Shown in pieces: positions 1 through 5,307 of a stretch of 6,860 nt of DNA (the stretch's first letter is position 1; the number at the start of each line of letters is the position of its first letter). Location: positions 8,603 to 15,462 of the forward strand of contig NYTZ01000126.1 in NCBI GenBank assembly GCA_002683735.1, written 5' to 3'. Made by a program: the position numbers and the translations under genes. Below the pieces are notes generated by a model. That model searched no databases and had not been told where the DNA came from. It saw only the letters and a list, made by a program, of their open reading frames with translations. The DNA comes from Flavobacteriales bacterium (GTDB lineage Bacteria > Bacteroidota > Bacteroidia > Flavobacteriales > UA16).

Positions 1-564
1 CAGGCGGACTCATTGCGGTGGAGCGACATCACCGGATCGGCTTTCACCACGTTGGCGGGACGGTTTCCGGTCAATGTCGGATTTGCGCACAGCTTATACG
101 ATCGGGACACGACCGGCGCGACCATCGACCGCTACCTATGGGAAGATGGTGGGGCGCCGTTGCGGCTGAAGCGAGCCAATGCTTCTATCAATGCGAGCTG
201 GACCGGTAAGGGAAAGACACCTTGGAGCGCGCGGGCGGGCTACACCATGCGCTTGCAACGCAATTGGCGCAGTGACCTTCAGGCCGACACATTGATTCTC
301 TCCCAGAACCTGACCTTCAATGGGGATGTGACCTTGTTCGAAGATTGGCGGGTGACCATTGGAACAGGCTATGATTTTGCGGCCAAGGATTTCACCAACA
401 CGCAGGTCAATCTCCTCTGGGATTTGCACTGCTGGGAATTTTCGGCCCGGTGGGTGCCCTTCGGCTTCCAGAAAAGCCTGCAATTGCGCTTGGCCGTCAA
501 GGCCTCCATGTTGCGCGATGTGAAGCTGGAAAGGCGGTTCCAAGGAACCGGATTGATTCGATGA
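1..564 (+). CDS. lptD: LPS-assembly protein LptD, C-terminal part (5' end outside window)
   Basis: The frame is open from base 1 to the TGA at 562-564, so the last 187 residues of a larger protein are present and the true start lies upstream. LptD is the outer-membrane beta-barrel that inserts lipopolysaccharide into the outer leaflet at the end of the Lpt pathway. What is seen: alternating beta-strand segments rich in W, Y, T and R (for example SARAGYTMRLQRNW and WRVTIGTGYDFAAKDF), and then a terminal block that I recognise from Bacteroidota LptD proteins, LHCWEFSARWVPFG, followed by KSLQLRLAVKASMLRDVKLER. The final strands would close the barrel. The gene is not broken at its 3' end. It ends only 6 bases from the stop of the opposing small membrane protein, so the two meet tail to tail. 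Another outer-membrane barrel is possible, but the LHCW and KASMLRDVKLER signatures make LptD likely. Confidence 0.82.
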   Translation, partial: QADSLRWSDITGSAFTTLAGRFPVNVGFAHSLYDRDTTGATIDRYLWEDGGAPLRLKRANASINASWTGKGKTPWSARAGYTMRLQRNWRSDLQADTLILSQNLTFNGDVTLFEDWRVTIGTGYDFAAKDFTNTQVNLLWDLHCWEFSARWVPFGFQKSLQLRLAVKASMLRDVKLERRFQGTGLIR

Positions 565-570
565 GCCGGG

Positions 571-738
571 TCAGCGGGTGAAGGTGCGAATCAACAAGTA
601 GACGAGACACATCAGGAACAAGGTCATCGAGACCTTGTTGATGCCGTGCATCACGCGCAGGTTGATGCCTTCTCCGTCGTTTTTCTTGAACAGGTTCAAC
701 GGGTTGGCGTAGTGGAGGATGCGGCGGAGGAAATCCAT
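571..738 (-). CDS. small single-helix membrane protein, DUF6728-like (55 aa)
   Basis: A short frame runs from ATG (738-736) to TGA (573-571). The 55-residue product starts MDFLRRILHYANPLNLFKKN, continues with GEGINLRVMHGINKVSM, and ends in a hydrophobic helix at about residues 36-50 followed by RTFTR. The N-terminal half is basic, so it probably stays in the cytoplasm with one short segment in the inner membrane. The order of a short amphipathic start, a KK-containing turn, an NLRxMHGINK-type motif and one transmembrane segment resembles a small uncharacterised Bacteroidota family that I recall as DUF6728. The family assignment is from memory; the reading frame is seen directly. Function is unknown. 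It starts 43 bases after the ridA stop on the same strand, so the two are probably cotranscribed. I see no promoter of its own and no clear Shine-Dalgarno sequence. Confidence 0.72.
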   Translation of the reverse strand: MDFLRRILHYANPLNLFKKNDGEGINLRVMHGINKVSMTLFLMCLVYLLIRTFTR

Positions 739-781
739 GGTATGCGGGAATGGGGAAATGACAGCTGACGAGGCAGCAGGT

Positions 782-1132
782 TCAATCGACGGCGATGGCG
801 CTGATTTCTACACGGGCTTGCTTGGGGAGTCCGGCGACAAACACGGCTTCCCGGGCTGGAAGGGGGTCTTGGAAGCGTTCGCGGTAGGCGGCATCCATGG
901 CGGCGTAATCGCGCGGATCAATGAGGAATACGGTCGTCTTGACCACATGGACCAGAGTGCAGCCCGAAGCGGCGAGGACGGCTTCGAGGTTGTCGATGGC
1001 GCGGTGCACTTCGTCGGTCAGGCTGGCTTGCAACAGTTCTCCGGTTTCCGGGATGAGGGGAATCTGTCCGCTGCAGTAAACGGTGTTTCCGGTGCGACGG
1101 GCAGGGCTGTAGCTGGCGATGGGCTTGGACAT
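782..1132 (-). CDS. ridA: RidA family enamine/imine deaminase
   Basis: A 116-residue protein of the RidA/YjgF/YER057c/UK114 family. Known members are cytosolic homotrimers that hydrolyse reactive 2-aminoacrylate and related imines released by PLP enzymes such as threonine dehydratase, giving ketoacids and ammonia. Seen here: the early motif SYSPARRTGNTVYCSGQIPL (residues 7-26), the central helix with EVHRAIDNLEAVLAASG, and the C-terminal signature PAREAVFVAGLPKQARVEI. R94 and E109 match the conserved substrate-binding arginine and the catalytic-site glutamate. The ATG at 1132 is chosen because the frame upstream reads into the oppositely oriented amidotransferase gene. With this start the protein lacks roughly ten N-terminal residues (the usual xIxTxxAP stretch), and 116 aa is a little short against a usual 125-130. 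It is divergent from the TrpG/PabA gene across 37 bases and precedes the small membrane protein gene. Confidence 0.9.
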   Translation of the reverse strand: MSKPIASYSPARRTGNTVYCSGQIPLIPETGELLQASLTDEVHRAIDNLEAVLAASGCTLVHVVKTTVFLIDPRDYAAMDAAYRERFQDPLPAREAVFVAGLPKQARVEISAIAVD

Positions 1133-1157
1133 GGTGCAAGTATCGCCCGCTTGTGCG

Positions 1158-1170
1158 AACCTTTGCTGTA
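1158..1170 (+). promoter_or_regulatory. possible -7 element giving a leaderless trpG/pabA-type mRNA
   Basis: AACCTTTG at 1158-1165 agrees at five of the six fixed positions with the Bacteroidota -7 consensus TAnnTTTG. Only four bases separate it from the ATG at 1170, so transcription would start at or next to the start codon. I see no good TTG -33 partner at the expected 17-23 base spacing, which weakens the call. Confidence 0.25.
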
Positions 1171-1754
1171 TGGAGGGAAAGACCATCCTGCTTGTCGACA
1201 ATCGAGATTCCTTTACCTGGAACCTCGCGCACGACCTCGAGCGCGCTGGAGCGCGGGTTTCGGTGGTGCAGGCTGCCGAATGCACGGTGGAGCTTGCAGA
1301 AGGCATGGATGGCATCGTTCTGTCGCCTGGACCGGGTTTGCCATTGGAGAGTGAGGGCCTGATGGCCTTGATCGCAGCATGGGCGCCATCCCGTTCGATG
1401 CTGGGCGTTTGCCTGGGCCTTCAGGCCCTCGTCGAATGGAGTGGGGGCACGCTGCGTCAGCTTCAATCCGTGCGCCACGGTGTGTCGAGCATGGCGCGGA
1501 AGACAGGGGAGGATCCCGTCTTGCAGGGTGTGGATAATGTCTTCGAGGTCGGTCACTACCACAGTTGGTGTGCGGACCGGTCTGCTTTGCCTTCGGAGTG
1601 GGAGGTCACAGCCGAAGTGGCATCGGATCCGGACATCGTGTTGGCCATTCGCCACAAGGTGTTGCCCCTCCATGCGGTCCAATTCCACCCCGAGAGCGTA
1701 TTGACTCCCGATGGCAGAGACATCCTCTCTGCCTGGTTGCACAGCCTCGCCTGA
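1170..1754 (+). CDS. class I glutamine amidotransferase, anthranilate / aminodeoxychorismate synthase component II (TrpG/PabA type)
   Basis: A 194-residue stand-alone amidotransferase, close to the usual 185-200. It would hydrolyse glutamine and pass ammonia to a TrpE-type partner (anthranilate, tryptophan synthesis) or a PabB-type partner (4-amino-4-deoxychorismate, folate synthesis). Visible motifs in order: LLVDNRDSFTWNLAHDL (residues 8-23), IVLSPGPGLP (49-58), the nucleophile elbow GVCLGLQ with C81, GHYHSW (128-133) where RYHSL is more common, and HAVQFHPESVLT (168-179) holding H173 and E175 of the catalytic triad. The ATG at 1170 gives a product starting MEGKTILLVDNRDSF, the normal family N-terminus; an in-frame ATG at 1119 would add 17 residues and overlap ridA. 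No trpE or pabB gene is next to it, so I cannot tell tryptophan from folate use, and one subunit may serve both. CTTTG lies 4 bases before the ATG. Confidence 0.88.
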   Translation: MEGKTILLVDNRDSFTWNLAHDLERAGARVSVVQAAECTVELAEGMDGIVLSPGPGLPLESEGLMALIAAWAPSRSMLGVCLGLQALVEWSGGTLRQLQSVRHGVSSMARKTGEDPVLQGVDNVFEVGHYHSWCADRSALPSEWEVTAEVASDPDIVLAIRHKVLPLHAVQFHPESVLTPDGRDILSAWLHSLA

Positions 1755-1761
1755 GCCCATG

Positions 1762-1789
1762 AAAAAAGGCGCCCGAAGGCGCCCTTTTC
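1762..1789 (-). terminator. UUCG-loop intrinsic terminator of the leftward lipoprotein operon, possibly bidirectional
   Basis: Read on the minus strand, a perfect 6-bp stem GGCGCC / GGCGCC closes a TTCG tetraloop and is followed directly by six T residues, a classic intrinsic terminator. It lies just after the last lipoprotein stop (1812), so it most likely ends that operon. On the plus strand the same hairpin has a CGAA loop followed by CTTTTC, so it may also stop transcripts from the amidotransferase gene that ends at 1754. The two genes converge on it. Confidence 0.85.
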
Positions 1790-1811
1790 AAATGCAGGGA
1801 TAGAGCAAAGA

Positions 1812-2381
1812 TCAATTACCGAGCTTGTTCATCTCTTCTTGGAAGGTCTCCTTGAAGCGCTCGTAGTTGTACTCGGCCATGATGCGCTCGTCTTCCGAAA
1901 TCTTTTCGTTGTATTTGGACGCGAACTTCTCTCCGCCGAGTTCCAACGCTACGTAGGACACGTAAACGCCGTTCTCGCGCTGGGTCAACTTCTCGCAGAT
2001 GACGATGGCACCACGCAGCTCCTGGTCGACCACGGTCCGGGCCAATTCGTTGAAGGATTCCGTGGCTTCTTCGCGGTTGTTGAACTCGGTGCTGGACACG
2101 TAGTTGTCGGTCACGGCTTTGATGGTGGCGCTGACGGTACGCGCGAGCCGGCTTTCGGCAGTCGAGCGGGCCTTCTTCTTGGCGATCTCACGGTCCTGGC
2201 TTTCACCGGTGGCCGTGGAGCGGAAGTGCTTGCTGTCCGAGTTGTATTCCGAGCCGGTGCAGTATTCCACAATTTCGACTTCGCCCTTGGGCTTGGCGAC
2301 GTCCTTGTTCTTCTTGCATCCGGTGGTAAAGGCGGCCAGGCAAAGCACAAGGCCAGTCAAGGTCAGGGTGTGACGGGTCAT
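1812..2381 (-). CDS. small predicted lipoprotein, LPP20-like (189 aa)
   Basis: Last gene of the leftward three-lipoprotein locus. The ATG at 2381 is chosen because it begins a signal peptide, MTRHTLTLTGLVLCLAAFTT, followed by GC. The lipid-carrying cysteine would be C22, with T at -3 where L, V or I is commoner, so the lipobox is not strong. After a lysine-rich linker (CKKNKDVAKPKGE) comes a single domain: a strand (VEIVEYCTGSEY), a stretch rich in polar and charged residues with a long helix (DREIAKKKARSTAESRLARTVSATIKAV, residues 63-90), another helix (about 100-120), a strand pair (AIVICEKL, GVYVSYVALEL) and a charged C-terminal helix. This order, with alanines on the long helix, resembles LPP20/FlgT-N-type lipoprotein domains. 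The family call is by pattern only. C41 and C129 are extra cysteines after C22 and could form a disulfide. It is separated from the gene before it by 55 bases that hold a sigma-54-like site. Function unknown. Confidence 0.75.
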   Translation of the reverse strand: MTRHTLTLTGLVLCLAAFTTGCKKNKDVAKPKGEVEIVEYCTGSEYNSDSKHFRSTATGESQDREIAKKKARSTAESRLARTVSATIKAVTDNYVSSTEFNNREEATESFNELARTVVDQELRGAIVICEKLTQRENGVYVSYVALELGGEKFASKYNEKISEDERIMAEYNYERFKETFQEEMNKLGN

Positions 2382-2415
2382 GGGAATGGAGTTATTGGGT
2401 TCAGTTTGGAACATG

Positions 2416-2430
2416 GCCAATATCGTGCCA
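2416..2430 (-). promoter_or_regulatory. sigma-54-like -24/-12 promoter before the small lipoprotein gene
   Basis: On the minus strand TGGCACG-ATAT-TGGC matches the sigma-54 consensus TGGCACG-N4-TTGC at all fixed positions but one (G for the second T). The GG and GC doublets have the correct spacing. A start site 12 bases further on would fall near 2404, leaving about 22 bases of leader before the ATG at 2381. It lies in the 55-base gap after the second lipoprotein gene and would give the third gene an internal promoter. Match seen; function inferred. Confidence 0.38.
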
Positions 2431-2436
2431 AAAAAA

Positions 2437-3810
2437 TCACTCCATGCCGCGCAGCAGGGTGAGGCCTTGGTTTTTTCGAACGGCTTCGGCAGCATTGGAC
2501 AGAGCCAGCTGGAGGGCGGCCTCGGCATCGAGTTGCACCCCTTTGACCCGATCAAGCTGGATTTCCTCTACGACTTCGCCCTGTCTGTTTTTTAGGGTCA
2601 TGGTGCCTTGGATGTAGGCTGTATGGAATTGTCCATAGGTGCCGGATGGGCTTCGGCGTTCCGAGCGAAGGTTGAATTCGATGAGGTAGTCGCTCTCTGT
2701 GTCGGCCGATGCCAAGCTACACCCGGTGTCGAGAAGGACCGAACGCATGGCTTCCACCAAGGGCGTGTGGCTCGACGCGGGAAGGGCGGAATTGGATGCG
2801 GGGACAACGCGGACGGCAGGCATTTCGATGTCCAATCCGACCCGGATTTCCGGGCTGAATGTCTCCCCGAGAAGTTCCACGACGATGGGGTTGAGGTGGG
2901 CCGCGTCCATCAGCCGATCGGCATCAACCGTGCAGATGATGTCCTGGTCGGGGCGCGTGGCCTCCACACGTTGAATCAGAGCCACGACGAGGCCTTCGTC
3001 ATCGGTGAATTCCGTGGCCCGCTTTCTGTAGGTGCCATTGTGGTAGTGGTAGGCAATGGGAATGCTGGACGCGCTCTGTCCATCCAGCGTGGCGTGCAGT
3101 CCGAGCGGGAATTGAAAGCCGCCTCTGGCCGAGAGCAAGACGCGGTCCACCGAAGGCCGGATGTCGAGGTTGCGGATGGCTTCGCGCATGGCCCGGATGA
3201 AGTGGGGCTCCAAAGCCACATTCTCCCCTTCGATGTCCGCCCGATTGACGTCATTCCAGAATTCCTCCAGTGCCAAGATGCCAGTGGCCCAGTGTTCCAA
3301 GGCGTTCGGCACCCGACCAGCGTCGAGGTCGGATTGACCGGAGGCCCACTCGGAGAGGGCGACTTCCATGGCGGCCTGTTTCCGCGCAGCCCGCACTGCG
3401 GCGTGACGTTGCTTGTCCAACCGGTAGTAGACGTGAGTGGCTTCGGGTCCCTCGAAGACGCCGAGGACTTCAAATCCCGCAATCCGCTCATCGGAGCGGC
3501 TGGAAATCGTGCTGTTGAAGTCCTCGCGGACCCGTCCGTTGCGGTCTTCGCTCTCCAGCAGGGAAGCGCTTTCGATGCGCACGGCAATCTCACCGATGAG
3601 GTCAGCCGCAGCGCGTTCTTTGGCGATGCGCAGCGCTTCGCCGGGAATCGGCGTGTTCACAGCGCTTCCGATCCCGATGTAGTGCATGCGCGAAATCGGG
3701 CGCTGATTCACCCACTCTGGTGGCGGTGTGCGTTTGGCGTTTCGCCCACCCGTGCAGCCGGCGAGCAGGAGCAGTGCGCTGGCCAGAAAAAGGGGAAGAC
3801 GTGCGGTCAT
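2437..3810 (-). CDS. LPP20-like multi-domain outer-membrane lipoprotein (457 aa)
   Basis: Second gene of the lipoprotein locus. Its ATG overlaps the stop of the gene before it as ATGA (3807-3810), so translation is probably coupled. The signal peptide MTARLPLFLASALLLLAGC has a good lipobox, LAGC, with C19 lipidated. Residues 31-145 form an LPP20-like domain: PPEWVNQRP, then HYIGIGSAV, an alanine-rich helix (EALRIAKERAAADLIGEIAV), and a strand ending THVYYRLDKQRHA. Residues 140-215 look helical (ALEHWATGILALEEFW). Residues 225-340 are beta-rich. The C-terminal part (about 347-455) has DTGCSL, SDYLIEFNLRSE, AYIQGTMTLKNRQGEVV and a final alanine-rich helix, a layout reminiscent of a second FlgT/CsgG-like alpha-beta domain. 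No acidic cluster follows the cysteine, so there is no sign of a Bacteroidota surface-export signal; a periplasm-facing lipoprotein is likeliest. Known LPP20 and FlgT proteins act in envelope and flagellar structures, but no flagellar gene is nearby. Exact role unknown. Confidence 0.82.
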   Translation of the reverse strand: MTARLPLFLASALLLLAGCTGGRNAKRTPPPEWVNQRPISRMHYIGIGSAVNTPIPGEALRIAKERAAADLIGEIAVRIESASLLESEDRNGRVREDFNSTISSRSDERIAGFEVLGVFEGPEATHVYYRLDKQRHAAVRAARKQAAMEVALSEWASGQSDLDAGRVPNALEHWATGILALEEFWNDVNRADIEGENVALEPHFIRAMREAIRNLDIRPSVDRVLLSARGGFQFPLGLHATLDGQSASSIPIAYHYHNGTYRKRATEFTDDEGLVVALIQRVEATRPDQDIICTVDADRLMDAAHLNPIVVELLGETFSPEIRVGLDIEMPAVRVVPASNSALPASSHTPLVEAMRSVLLDTGCSLASADTESDYLIEFNLRSERRSPSGTYGQFHTAYIQGTMTLKNRQGEVVEEIQLDRVKGVQLDAEAALQLALSNAAEAVRKNQGLTLLRGME

Positions 3811-5171
3811 TTGATGTGGCGGGCCAGGAATTGTTCAATGTCGCGGCGACCGCGCTGGGTGGCTTCGGCGATGACCTGGGCGCGCAGGGCGGATGTGCTG
3901 GCGAGGTCGCGACGGGCACCGAGCAGGGCGTTCATTCTACGTTTGCCACTCCGGTCGACTTCACCGTTGGTGCGGGCAGGGTAGAGGCTTCCGGCTTGCA
4001 CCTGACTGACCGCGTATTCCACGGCGTCCTGGGCATGGACGCGTTCGACCTCGGAGAGCAGGACCTCGCCCGTTTCCGTGCTGATGAGCTTGATTTCGAA
4101 TTTGACCTCCACCTGGCGACGCTGCGTGAACAGCTTGTAGCGAGCAGGGGCATAGGCGGCCACTTTTTTCATGTTGCCCTCCTCGTCCTTCACTTGTTTG
4201 AAATACTTCCGGAATCCACTCCGGTTGGTGGTCTGCAGGTTGGACGTTTCGGACGAATACGAGAGAACGGAACCGGTCAGGATCGCCCGTGCACCCGCCA
4301 ATTCACCGACCGATATGGTTTCATCCGAGAGGCCGGAGAGGGAAAGGTGCTGTTCGGCGATGATGTCTTCACGCAGGGTTCGGTCCACCACACCGATGAA
4401 GGGGTCGTCGGCCTGAAGCAAGCCGTTTTGGATGCCGCTGCGCAACTCGAGGGCCACATCCCGGTCTTGGCTGCTGGACTCAAAGTCACTGACCGCTACA
4501 TTGAACCGTCCCAGTTCAAGGGCTTCCGCGAGCAGTGCGGGGGCATCCTTGTACGCGGCGTCGAGCCTCACCACTTCACTCAGTTGGGCATGGGCTTCGC
4601 GGAACATCCCGTCCTCAAGGGCATTTCGCCCGTTGCGGTAGCGCGGCTCTGCCTGGGCGACGGTCAACAGTTCTGCTGCGTCTCCATAGGTGGCGTCGAG
4701 CCGAATGATTTCGCGAAACGTGGACTCGGCGCCAGCGAAATCCTCTTCATCCAGCTGTTGGTGGCCGAGTTCGCTCAATTCGACCAGGTGACCGTCGAGC
4801 AGATCGTCGTGGTCGGACACGACCGAGGCCGGGATGATGAGGTCCACACCGACGCGTGCAATTTTTTCCTGGTAGTCCACCATCCGGTCATAGGTGGTGA
4901 TGGCCTCGGCCCGATTTCCGTCTGCCGCGGCCCGCTGGAATTCCCCAATCAAGCCGTCGATCAACCCTTGACCGGTTTGGCGCATGCCGATCATCGCGTC
5001 CGTGTATCCGGGCCTCTTCCGCAATGCCATGTAATAGAGGTGGGCCGCTTGCTCACCGAATCCGGCTGCATGCAACTCACCGGCCCTTTTGGAGAAGGCC
5101 TTGGGGCCGTTGCAGGCGGTCAACAACAGTGCTGTTCCGAGGAGAAAAAGAACAGATTGAAGGCGTATCAT
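3807..5171 (-). CDS. TPR-repeat lipoprotein with CsgG-like domain (454 aa)
   Basis: First gene of the lipoprotein locus. The ATG at 5171 begins a clear lipoprotein signal, MIRLQSVLFLLGTALLLTAC, with lipobox LTAC and C20 lipidated; the open frame continues upstream but only antisense to the next gene. Residues 28-62, 137-170 and 179-212 read as TPR-like helix pairs (for example DFAGAESTFREIIRLDATYG and MFREAHAQLSEVVRLDAAYK). From about 223 to 395 the protein resembles the CsgG/HfaB family: FNVAVSDFE, VALELRSGIQNGLLQ, FIGVVDRTLREDII, ARAILTGSVLSY, RRQVEVKFEIKLISTETGEVLLSE. A basic helical tail ends it. CsgG forms a nonameric outer-membrane secretion channel for curli, and LpoB shares the fold without forming a pore. 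The segment at 310-347, between the GSV and VEVKF strands and rich in K, Y and F, sits where CsgG carries membrane-inserting hairpins, but I cannot show that it inserts. No csgA, csgB, csgE or csgF lies nearby. An envelope-complex role is inferred. Confidence 0.83.
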   Translation of the reverse strand: MIRLQSVLFLLGTALLLTACNGPKAFSKRAGELHAAGFGEQAAHLYYMALRKRPGYTDAMIGMRQTGQGLIDGLIGEFQRAAADGNRAEAITTYDRMVDYQEKIARVGVDLIIPASVVSDHDDLLDGHLVELSELGHQQLDEEDFAGAESTFREIIRLDATYGDAAELLTVAQAEPRYRNGRNALEDGMFREAHAQLSEVVRLDAAYKDAPALLAEALELGRFNVAVSDFESSSQDRDVALELRSGIQNGLLQADDPFIGVVDRTLREDIIAEQHLSLSGLSDETISVGELAGARAILTGSVLSYSSETSNLQTTNRSGFRKYFKQVKDEEGNMKKVAAYAPARYKLFTQRRQVEVKFEIKLISTETGEVLLSEVERVHAQDAVEYAVSQVQAGSLYPARTNGEVDRSGKRRMNALLGARRDLASTSALRAQVIAEATQRGRRDIEQFLARHIK

Positions 5172-5306
5172 GGGCAAATCGAGGAGTGGAAAGCGGTGAA
5201 CACGGGTGGAAATTAGGCCACGGGCCGACAAGATGTGGACAAGTCCCGTGCCAGAATCGAGACCGTAGGGCTTGGGGATGGCCGGACCGCCTCCGAACTT
5301 TGAGGC
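5172..5306. other. divergent intergenic region between the lipoprotein operon and the saccharopine dehydrogenase-like gene
   Basis: These 135 bases separate two divergently transcribed units and must hold the promoters of both. I see a sigma-54-like site facing left (5239-5253), a TTG-N20-GAACTTTG arrangement facing right (5272-5302), and TCGATTTG (5175-5182 on the minus strand) three bases before the leftward ATG. I found no open frame worth calling and no strong hairpin. Confidence 0.6.
5239..5253 (-). promoter_or_regulatory. sigma-54-like -24/-12 promoter before the CsgG-like lipoprotein gene
   Basis: On the minus strand TGGCACG-GGAC-TTGT matches the sigma-54 consensus TGGCACG-N4-TTGC at every fixed position except the last, T for C. 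The start site would fall near 5227, about 55 bases before the ATG at 5171. It is noncoding and correctly oriented to drive the whole three-gene operon. I see no obvious activator-binding repeat upstream. Match seen; function inferred. Confidence 0.45.
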
Positions 5307-5307
5307 A
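5272..5307 (+). promoter_or_regulatory. possible Bacteroidota primary-sigma promoter for the saccharopine dehydrogenase-like gene
   Basis: TTG at 5272-5274 is followed after 20 bases by GAACTTTG (5295-5302), which agrees at five of six fixed positions with TAnnTTTG. The spacing fits the Bacteroidota primary sigma factor. The start site would fall at about 5307, the A of the ATG, implying a leaderless mRNA. Confidence 0.35.

Noticed and set aside
719..1354. A 211-residue plus-strand frame across ridA
   Set aside because: Antisense to ridA, with glycine-rich low-information sequence; ridA has clear family signatures.
1170..1754. Assigning the gene firmly as trpG or pabA
   Set aside because: The motifs fit both and no trpE or pabB neighbour is in the window, so no gene symbol was given.
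918..1760. A 280-residue open frame on the minus strand
   Set aside because: It is antisense to the TrpG/PabA-type gene, whose catalytic motifs are intact, and overlaps ridA in another frame.
2608..3984. A 458-residue open frame on the plus strand
   Set aside because: It is antisense to two lipoprotein genes with strong signal peptides and domain patterns. Long opposite-strand frames are common in GC-rich coding DNA.
3807..5171. A curli secretion system
   Set aside because: Only the CsgG-like domain is present. No CsgA/B-type repeat protein and no CsgE or CsgF is visible, and the TPR fusion differs from classical CsgG.
3720..5216. A 498-residue open frame on the plus strand
   Set aside because: It mirrors the CsgG-like gene in the opposite direction, has no recognisable motif, and would cover the whole opposing gene and its upstream region.
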